Shown piece after piece: positions 59,044-64,000 of a stretch of DNA of 64,000 bases. The stretch is from Microterricola viridarii. GTDB taxonomy: Bacteria > Actinomycetota > Actinomycetes > Actinomycetales > Microbacteriaceae. The notes beneath the pieces are model-generated. The model was not told where the DNA came from. It saw nothing but the letters and a program-made list of their open reading frames with translations, and made no database searches. Both the position numbers and the translations under genes were made by a program. How positions within the stretch are numbered: the first letter of the stretch is position 1; each line of letters begins with the position of its first letter. The stretch lies in assembly GCF_001542775.1 (NCBI RefSeq), contig NZ_CP014145.1:1612001-1676000 (forward strand), read 5' to 3'.

Positions 59044-59624
59044 ACGCCCGTTCCCGCCCATGGCTCCTTGGTTGCGAGAATCAACTCATCTGCAGTTGAG
59101 CCAGCAATGAACCCAACGACGAAGGCCAAATCAGCAGGTCTATTCGGCGCCGTTCGCGACAGGCCACCCGCATCGACGACATCGACGCCGGCATAATTCA
59201 CACAAACGTAGGCCGAGACCACAGTGGATCCAGGTCCGGGATTCGGATTGTGGGCTTGCAACTCGAATCGGCTGAACGCCGTCTCTCCCACATACCGCAG
59301 GCCTTCTTCACGTGCTCGCTCGAATCCTTCCATTTCGTGTTCGAAGAAAGCCGGGGATACGAATGGGACTAGTCGCTCGGGCTTCACACCGCCACTTGCA
59401 AGAATCTCATCGCTAGCAGCGAGGTAAGCCGCATAAGCCGCCTCCGCTGCGGCGAGCGCCTCCTCGTCCGTGGCGAAGAGGGGTGCGGCGGCATCCGGGG
59501 TCTCAGTCGGGGACGGCACCGGCAGCGGCGCATTCACACAGCCGGTGAGAAGCCCCGCCAGAAGCGCTGCGGCGAGCGCGCACACCGCACTCGTTACCCC
59601 TGAGCGCGCCCGTCGTGGATGCAT
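59037..59624 (-). CDS. Lipoprotein of unknown function
   Basis: 195 residues from the ATG at 59624. Signal peptide with lipobox LTGC (Cys29), then Pro/Thr-rich linker. The soluble domain includes EEALAAAEAAYAAYLAASDEIL and ETAFSRFELQAHNPNPGPGSTVVSAYVCVNYAGVDVVDA, resembling the NTF2-like domain seen in several actinobacterial lipoproteins. Function unknown. Translation probably starts at the 5' end of the mRNA, since TACGGT lies six bases upstream; an ATG at 59642 would fall inside the promoter. Overlaps the next secreted-protein gene by 7 bp or more. Confidence 0.75.
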   Translation of the reverse strand: MHPRRARSGVTSAVCALAAALLAGLLTGCVNAPLPVPSPTETPDAAAPLFATDEEALAAAEAAYAAYLAASDEILASGGVKPERLVPFVSPAFFEHEMEGFERAREEGLRYVGETAFSRFELQAHNPNPGPGSTVVSAYVCVNYAGVDVVDAGGLSRTAPNRPADLAFVVGFIAGSTADELILATKEPWAGTGVC

Positions 59625-59630
59625 GCGATC

Positions 59631-59661
59631 ACCGTAGGGCAAATCGACCTTGCACCGTCAA
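59631..59661 (-). promoter_or_regulatory. Promoter of the lipoprotein gene (TTGACG ... TACGGT)
   Basis: TTGACG at 59661-59656 and TACGGT at 59636-59631 with a 19-bp spacer; the -10 ends 6 bp before the ATG at 59624, predicting a leaderless mRNA. Confidence 0.5.
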
Positions 59662-59663
59662 AG

Positions 59664-59672
59664 TTATCCACA
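59664..59672 (+). promoter_or_regulatory. Consensus DnaA box TTATCCACA
   Basis: Exact match to the strong 9-bp DnaA box, 3 bp upstream of the -35 of the lipoprotein promoter. It is isolated, so it is not an origin; DnaA-linked regulation is a guess. Confidence 0.4.
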
Positions 59673-59694
59673 TGTGGTGCCCGGGTACACGAAA

Positions 59695-59723
59695 GGCGGG
59701 GCCCGGCTCAGCCGGACCCCGCC
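59695..59723 (-). terminator. Terminator after the FMO gene
   Basis: 13-bp stem GGCGGGG(T)CCGGC / GCCGG(G)CCCCGCC (one G-U pair), loop TGA, followed on the minus strand by TTTCG. Lies 41 bp after the FMO stop. Confidence 0.75.
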
Positions 59724-59763
59724 TCCCCCCTACAGAGCTACATGGGAGCTTCCTACCATTCAG

Positions 59764-61161
59764 CTACACGCTGGACGGCGCCTTGCCCCCTGAGACAATC
59801 ACCTTGATGACGTCGGTCTTCGGGTGACCGAGGTAGCGATCCAGGCTGTCGTCGAGCTCCTGCAGCCACGGCGTGTGGTGCACAGCGCTCATGGTGCCGG
59901 TCATCACTGAGGGGTAGACGGCATCCCGGTAGGTCAGGATGTTCTCCTTCTTGTCCTTCTTCCATTCCAGGAAGATGCGCACGACCTCGTCCAGGTCGAA
60001 CATGGGGTAGTCGCTCTGCTCGATCAAGTCGCGGATGTAGTCAGCCTGGAAGCGCACTTCGGCGTTGCTGTCCTCCAGCGCACGGAAGCGTGTCAACCAC
60101 CGGTCGATGTCGGCGCGCTGTGCTGCGGCATCCGGCAGCTTCGCATCGCCGAGGATCACGTCGCGCACGTACCAGGCCTGAGCGTCGAACATGTTGAAGG
60201 TGAACCACTGGTCCTGGGCACCCAGGTAGAACAGCTTGTTGTTCGCCTCGCTGACGACTCCCCGGTACAGGGTGTCGGGATACAGGTTGTTCGGTGAGTC
60301 CAGCGAGAGGTCGCTGGGCAGGTACGGGTAGTGGTGCAGGTACCCGGTACACAGGATGACGGCATCGAAGCGCTTCGAGGTGCCGTCGACGAAGTGCGCG
60401 ACCGAGCCGTCGAAACGTTCGATCAGGGGAACCTCGGTCATGTCCTCTGGCCAGTCGAAGCCCATCGGCTTGGTGCGGTAGCTCAGGGTCACCGAGCGGG
60501 CGCCCATCTTGTAGGCCTGGATGCCGATGTCCTCGGCGGAGTAGCTCGCGCCGATCAGGAGCACGTCCTTGTCGGCGAGGCTCTCTGCGCCACGGAAGTC
60601 GTGGGCGTGACGGAGCGTGCCGGGGAACGTCTCGATCCCGGTGAAATCGGGAACGTTGGGGAAGCTGAAGTGACCGGAGCCGACGATCACGTGGTCGAAC
60701 TCGCTGCTCTCGGTGGTGCGGGCGACCAAATCCTCGACCGTGACGGTGAAGGTCTCTGTCTCTGCGTTGTACTGCACCCAGCGCACGGCGGTGGAGAACC
60801 GCACGTGCTTCTTCACATCGCTCTGCTCTGCCCGGCCGCTGATGTAATCCCAGAGCACGGCGCGCGGCGGGTAGGAGCTGATCGGGCGGCCGAAGTGCTC
60901 ATCGAAGGTGTACTCGGCGAACTCGAGGGCCTCCTTGGGCCCGTTGGACCACAGGTTGCGGTACATGCTGGAGTGCACCGGCTCCCCGTGAGCGTCGATG
61001 CCCGTGCGCCAGTTGAAGTTCCACTGTCCGCCCCAGTCGCTCTGCTTCTCGAAGCAGACGATCTCGGGGATCTCCCGGCCCTGTTCCCGTGCCGAGTCAA
61101 AGGCCCTAAGCTGAGCCATACCGCTCGGCCCGGCTCCAATAATTGCGATGCGCTTCTGCAA
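59764..61161 (-). CDS. tmm: Flavin-containing monooxygenase, trimethylamine monooxygenase-like
   Basis: 465 residues. FAD motif GAGPSG (9-14), FMO signature FPGTLRHAHDF (179-189), NADPH motif around GASYSAED (204-211) with Tyr207, plus SMYRNLWSNGPKEALEFAEYTF and GAQDQWFTFNMFDAQAWYVRD. These long segments closely resemble bacterial Tmm, which oxidises trimethylamine to its N-oxide, rather than Baeyer-Villiger enzymes. TTG start with GAGAGGA six bases upstream. It stands alone with its own terminator and has no neighbouring TMAO-pathway genes. The substrate is inferred from resemblance. Confidence 0.8.
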   Translation of the reverse strand: MQKRIAIIGAGPSGMAQLRAFDSAREQGREIPEIVCFEKQSDWGGQWNFNWRTGIDAHGEPVHSSMYRNLWSNGPKEALEFAEYTFDEHFGRPISSYPPRAVLWDYISGRAEQSDVKKHVRFSTAVRWVQYNAETETFTVTVEDLVARTTESSEFDHVIVGSGHFSFPNVPDFTGIETFPGTLRHAHDFRGAESLADKDVLLIGASYSAEDIGIQAYKMGARSVTLSYRTKPMGFDWPEDMTEVPLIERFDGSVAHFVDGTSKRFDAVILCTGYLHHYPYLPSDLSLDSPNNLYPDTLYRGVVSEANNKLFYLGAQDQWFTFNMFDAQAWYVRDVILGDAKLPDAAAQRADIDRWLTRFRALEDSNAEVRFQADYIRDLIEQSDYPMFDLDEVVRIFLEWKKDKKENILTYRDAVYPSVMTGTMSAVHHTPWLQELDDSLDRYLGHPKTDVIKVIVSGGKAPSSV

Positions 61162-61370
61162 ACTGTTCCTCTCCGGCCTTGCGGCCTTCGCCTGTCCTTG
61201 TCAATCAGAATTGCCCACGGGCAGAAATTGGGCAGGCGCAACGGCCTACTCCCCGTGAAGTGTTGGTCACCAGAGGCCAGTCGCAGAATGTGTGCAACAC
61301 GGATGCCGTGTGGGATGACCGCGAGGATACGCGGCCCAGCTACTCAAGGTTAACAGGGCCGGCTTTACGA

Positions 61371-61390
61371 GCCTGTGTGCGTACACAGGC
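61371..61390. promoter_or_regulatory. Operator-like inverted repeat in the FMO/ABC-F spacer
   Basis: GCCTGTGT, 4 nt, ACACAGGC: a perfect 8-bp dyad in the ~420-bp divergent spacer. The rest of 61162-61477 shows no other feature I can support. Confidence 0.45.
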
Positions 61391-61477
61391 GGAACAGATA
61401 GCCTCCCGGGCGGCTTGCATCCCCTACCGCGCCACTGGCACACTGGGGAAGTCTTGTTGCCAAGGAAAGGTAGGGAC

Positions 61478-61519
61478 ATGAGGACATTCGAGGGTTTCGC
61501 GCCGCACCCCGCGCGCTGA
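61478..61519 (+). CDS. Leader peptide of the ABC-F gene
   Basis: A 13-codon frame, MRTFEGFAPHPAR, with a strong AAGGAAAGG ribosome binding region seven to fifteen bases upstream. It ends 64 bp before the ABC-F start and 22 bp before a hairpin that sequesters the ABC-F ribosome binding site. Short uORFs in this position sense ribosome-targeting antibiotics ahead of many ABC-F and erm genes; here the role is inferred from arrangement. Confidence 0.6.
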   Translation: MRTFEGFAPHPAR

Positions 61520-61541
61520 CAATCGTCGATTCGCCGTCCTC

Positions 61542-61580
61542 GGCTCCGGTTTCAGCGCGTCCGCTGAACACTCTGGAGTC
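61542..61580 (+). promoter_or_regulatory. Hairpin masking the ABC-F ribosome binding site
   Basis: GGCTCC (61542-61547) pairs with GGAGUC (61575-61580), covering the GGAG Shine-Dalgarno at 61575-61578. Above it, TTCAGCG (61551-61557) pairs with CGCTGAA (61562-61568) around a 4-nt loop. Ribosome stalling in the leader would have to disturb this fold or an alternative pairing to open the start site. Confidence 0.55.
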
Positions 61581-61583
61581 TGC

Positions 61584-63257
61584 ATGCCTACCAATACCCC
61601 CTCATCCGTCACCGCGTCATCTGTCACGGCGTCAGCTGTAACCCTGAACAACGTCTCGTTCGCGTGGCCGGACGGCACCCCCGCGTTCTCTGCCCTGAGC
61701 GGCAGCTTCGGCAGCGGCCGCACCGGGCTGGTCGGCAGCAACGGCGCGGGCAAATCAACCCTGCTGAAGCTGATCGCCGGGCTGCTCACCCCGGCCACCG
61801 GGCACATCGGCGCGCCCGCTGACATCGGCTACCTGCCACAGGCCCTCACCCTCGACGCCTCGGTCACGGTGGCCGGTCTGCTCGGCATCGCCGACAAACT
61901 CGCCGCCCTGCACGCCATCGAGCACGGCGACGTCGCCGAAGAGCACTTCGAGGTGCTGGGCGACGACTGGGATCTGGAGACGCGCGCCGCCGAGGCGTTG
62001 CGGGCGATCGGGCTATCGGCCGCCGATCTGGAGCGCAGGGTCGCGCAGCTCTCTGGCGGCGAGGCGATGCTCGTCGCGATCACGGGCCTGCGGCTGCGCC
62101 GTACCGCCGTCACCCTGCTCGATGAGCCCAGCAACAACCTCGACCGCGCGGCGCGGGCCCGGCTGCTCACCCTTCTGCGCTCCTGGCCGGGAACGCTGCT
62201 CGTCGTCAGCCACGACACCGCGCTGCTGGAGTGCATGCAGCAGACGGCCGAACTGCACGCCGGAGAGCTCACCGTCTTCGGCGGGCCGTACAGCGCCTGG
62301 CGCGAGCACCAGGGCGTGCAGCAGGCCGCCGCCGCGCAGTCGGTGCGCACGGCCGAGCAACGGTTGAAGGCCGAGAAGCGCCAGCGGGTCGTGGCCGAGA
62401 CGGCCCTAGCCCGCCGGGCGCGCACCGCGCAGAAGAACTACGACAACCGCACCGCGGCCAAGATCGTGATGCACCAGAAGGCGTCGAACGCCCAGGTCTC
62501 GGCCGGCAAGCTGCGCAGTGGCGGCGACGACCGGGTGCAGGAGGCCCAGGGGGCGCTGGATGCCGCCGCATCCCGGATGCGAGCAGAGGAGAGCATCCAC
62601 CTCGAGCTGCCGGACCCGGGTGTTCCGGCTGGACGGGGCATCGCGGAGCTCTCCTCTGCCAGCGGCACCACCGTGTATCTGCGGGGCCCGGAACGCGTGG
62701 CGCTCGTCGGCGCAAATGGCGTCGGCAAGTCGATGCTGCTCGAGGCGCTGGTCAATGGGCACGCCTCGCTCGATCTCGCAGCGGCTGCCGACCGCGCCGG
62801 CGGGAGGCTGCTGACCGAACGGGTCGGCTACCTCAGCCAACGCCTCGACGGCCTCGACGATGACGCCAGTGCCATCGAGAATGTGCGCGCCGTGGCATCC
62901 GGCGCGTCAGAGAGTGTCATCCGCAACCGACTGGCCCGACTGCTGTTGCGGGGCGACAGCGTGCACCGGCCGGTGCGCACCCTCTCCGGCGGGGAACGCT
63001 TCCGGGTGGCGCTGGCCCGGCTACTCTTCGCCGAGCCGCCCGCGCAGCTGCTGGTGCTGGACGAGCCGACGAACAACCTCGATCTGCAGACCGTCGACCA
63101 GCTCGTTGGTGCGTTGCGGAGCTATCGCGGCGCGCTGCTGGTCGTCAGCCACGACGACGCCTTCCTCGGCCGGCTGGCGCTGGACCGCGTGCTGGAGCTC
63201 AGCTCAGACGGCTCGGTGCGTGAGATCGCGGACGGCGTCGCCGGTCTAGTCGGCTGA
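61584..63257 (+). CDS. ABC-F subfamily ATPase, possible ribosome-protection protein
   Basis: 557 residues, two ABC ATPase domains and no membrane helices. The first has Walker A GSNGAGKST, signature LSGGE, Walker B VTLLDEPSNNLD; the second has GANGVGKS, LSGGERFRVALARLL and LVLDEPTNNLD. They are joined by a ~80-residue basic helical linker (RTAEQRLKAEKRQRVVAETALARRARTAQK). In ABC-F proteins this linker reaches into the ribosomal E site and peptidyl-transferase centre. The leader peptide and masked ribosome binding site suggest drug-inducible expression. It overlaps the convergent MmcQ-like gene by 12 bp. Confidence 0.9.
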   Translation: MPTNTPSSVTASSVTASAVTLNNVSFAWPDGTPAFSALSGSFGSGRTGLVGSNGAGKSTLLKLIAGLLTPATGHIGAPADIGYLPQALTLDASVTVAGLLGIADKLAALHAIEHGDVAEEHFEVLGDDWDLETRAAEALRAIGLSAADLERRVAQLSGGEAMLVAITGLRLRRTAVTLLDEPSNNLDRAARARLLTLLRSWPGTLLVVSHDTALLECMQQTAELHAGELTVFGGPYSAWREHQGVQQAAAAQSVRTAEQRLKAEKRQRVVAETALARRARTAQKNYDNRTAAKIVMHQKASNAQVSAGKLRSGGDDRVQEAQGALDAAASRMRAEESIHLELPDPGVPAGRGIAELSSASGTTVYLRGPERVALVGANGVGKSMLLEALVNGHASLDLAAAADRAGGRLLTERVGYLSQRLDGLDDDASAIENVRAVASGASESVIRNRLARLLLRGDSVHRPVRTLSGGERFRVALARLLFAEPPAQLLVLDEPTNNLDLQTVDQLVGALRSYRGALLVVSHDDAFLGRLALDRVLELSSDGSVREIADGVAGLVG

Positions 63258-63605
63258 ACCGCGCGGCGCTCGCGGCACCTTCGGGCGCACCAGGGCGTGG
63301 CTGTCGTTGACCAGCTGCTCCACCAGCTGGTTCTCGAGCGTGCCGTCCAGCACGATCGTGATCCAATGCTTCTTGTTCAGGTGGTAGCCGGGCGTGATGT
63401 GCTGCGGGTACTCCTCGCGGAGTGCCCGGCCCTCCTCCGGGTCGACCTTGACCGAGACGGTGAGCGGCGCGGCATCCAGAACGCTCAGGGCGAAGATCTT
63501 GTCGTTGCCGCTCGTCTTGAACACGGTCGTCTGCTCGCCGAAGGGGTAGGTTTCGATCGCCTGAGGCAGGCTGAGGCAGAATGCGGCGAGCTCGTGCGGG
63601 GTCAT
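63246..63605 (-). CDS. MmcQ/YjbR-family protein
   Basis: 119 residues from the ATG at 63605 (a GTG at 63611 is possible). TPHELAAFCLSLPQAIETYPFGEQTTVFKTSGNDKIFAL and GYHLNKKHWITIVLDG are the family pattern: a double-wing, CyaY-like fold with a proposed DNA-binding role. TAAGCT seven bases upstream suggests a leaderless mRNA. Its last 12 bp overlap the ABC-F gene end to end. Confidence 0.88.
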   Translation of the reverse strand: MTPHELAAFCLSLPQAIETYPFGEQTTVFKTSGNDKIFALSVLDAAPLTVSVKVDPEEGRALREEYPQHITPGYHLNKKHWITIVLDGTLENQLVEQLVNDSHALVRPKVPRAPRGSAD

Positions 63606-63742
63606 AAGCACAAGCTTAGGCAGCGTTCACGGGCCGCGACACGCGCTCGACGCGCGCCCGGCTCCTGCGCATTTGCCCCGATAGTGTGGTTTCAGGCATG
63701 ATTCTGTCAATGGGCGCGCTGTGAGCGACTACCGTTGAGGTT

Positions 63743-64000
63743 ATGACGTCTTCTGACACCACTATGCCCGGCGAGGCTGAGACCGCCCCCGCCACCCTTA
63801 CTTTTTCCGAGCTTGGGCTCGATGACTCCGTACTCAAGGCCCTGAAGGACGTCGGCTACGAGACCCCGTCCGCCATCCAGGCCGCGACCATCCCGCCGCT
63901 GCTCGAGGGCCGCGACGTGCTCGGCACCGCCCAGACCGGCACCGGCAAGACCGCTGCGTTTGCGCTGCCCATCCTTTCGCAGCTCGACATCTCGCAGAAG
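63743..64000 (+). CDS. DEAD-box RNA helicase, 5' part
   Basis: 86 residues visible before the window ends. After an acidic/Thr-rich leader come [31 protein letters not shown] (Q motif) and [16 protein letters not shown] (motif I). It unwinds RNA in ribosome assembly, mRNA decay or cold adaptation; which DeaD/CsdA/RhlE subgroup cannot be told from this fragment. The ATG has GAGG close upstream and TACCGT seven bases before it. Confidence 0.92.
   Translation, partial: MTSSDTTMPGEAETAPATLTFSELGLDDSVLKALKDVGYETPSAIQAATIPPLLEGRDVLGTAQTGTGKTAAFALPILSQLDISQK

Noticed and set aside
59642..59642. Upstream ATG start for the lipoprotein (adds MPYGDR)
   Set aside because: It would lie inside the promoter and there is no ribosome binding site; the ATG at 59624 follows the -10 by 6 bp and leaves a normal signal peptide.
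59724..59763. tRNA-like stretch (TAGCTGAATGGTAGGAAGCTCCC on the minus strand)
   Set aside because: It resembles a D-arm start, but no T-loop (GGTTCGA) or acceptor pairing follows; it is the tail of the FMO gene plus its terminator.

Overview
The window is high-GC actinobacterial DNA, most likely from a motile member of the Microbacteriaceae. The evidence is the gene content (orphan ParA, FtsR, GarA/OdhI-type FHA protein, class II DAHP synthase, biotin-dependent pyruvate carboxylase, PASTA kinase), frequent GTG starts, many apparently leaderless genes, and the very frequent hexamer GGATGC/GCATCC. No tRNA, rRNA, CRISPR array, prophage or complete insertion sequence was seen.

Layout. 1-22 kb is a housekeeping block. 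It holds a truncated LysM/lysozyme-like gene, a PknB/PknL-type PASTA kinase, class II DAHP synthase, two PlsC-type acyltransferases, ROK glucokinase, long-chain acyl-CoA synthetase and peptide deformylase. It continues with two ParA/MinD-type ATPases, pyruvate carboxylase, a merR-ftsR-garA-pgsA cluster, a Nudix hydrolase, an S4-domain protein, a long GapB-type GAPDH and an LLM flavin oxidoreductase.

22.6-54.1 kb is a nearly complete flagellar locus. Minus strand, in transcription order: fliA - fliC - fliD - fliS - (fliT-like) - flgB - flgC - fliE - fliF - fliG - fliH - fliI - fliJ - NlpC/P60 hydrolase - fliK - flgD - flgE, then a foreign-looking 3-kb block, then flbD - motA - motB - fliM - fliN - fliO - fliP - fliQ - fliR - flhB - flhA - flhF-like - csrA. 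Plus strand: flgN - flgK - flgL - fliW. Five 27-bp promoter-like sites of the FliA/sigma-28 type (CTAACG-like, 11-nt spacer, GCCGAT-like) precede fliC, flgB, flbD, fliM and flgN, so one sigma factor may drive basal body, motor, hook-associated proteins and filament. The flagellin leader has a GGA-loop hairpin plus a GGA in the ribosome binding site. With csrA and fliW both present, this predicts CsrA-FliW translational control of flagellin. No chemotaxis gene is present and FliM lacks the N-terminal CheY-binding motif. The FlhF-like protein has no recognisable P-loop.

The 33.1-36.1 kb block inside the flagellar locus carries a DUF6328 membrane protein, small acidic and Rho-N/SAP-like proteins, two unknowns and a DNA topoisomerase IB.

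54-64 kb is a mixed region: glutathione peroxidase, VOC/PhnB-like protein, lytic transglycosylase-like protein, SGNH hydrolase, a frameshifted nitroreductase-family gene and two secreted proteins. It also has a trimethylamine-monooxygenase-like FMO and an ABC-F ATPase preceded by a 13-codon leader peptide and a hairpin that hides its ribosome binding site. A MmcQ/YjbR protein and the start of a DEAD-box helicase end the window.

Three convergent intergenic spacers carry an apparently undescribed 88-bp palindrome-ended element of identical length. A second intergenic family is built from 19-bp units seeded by TTTCGACAGGCTCAACC.
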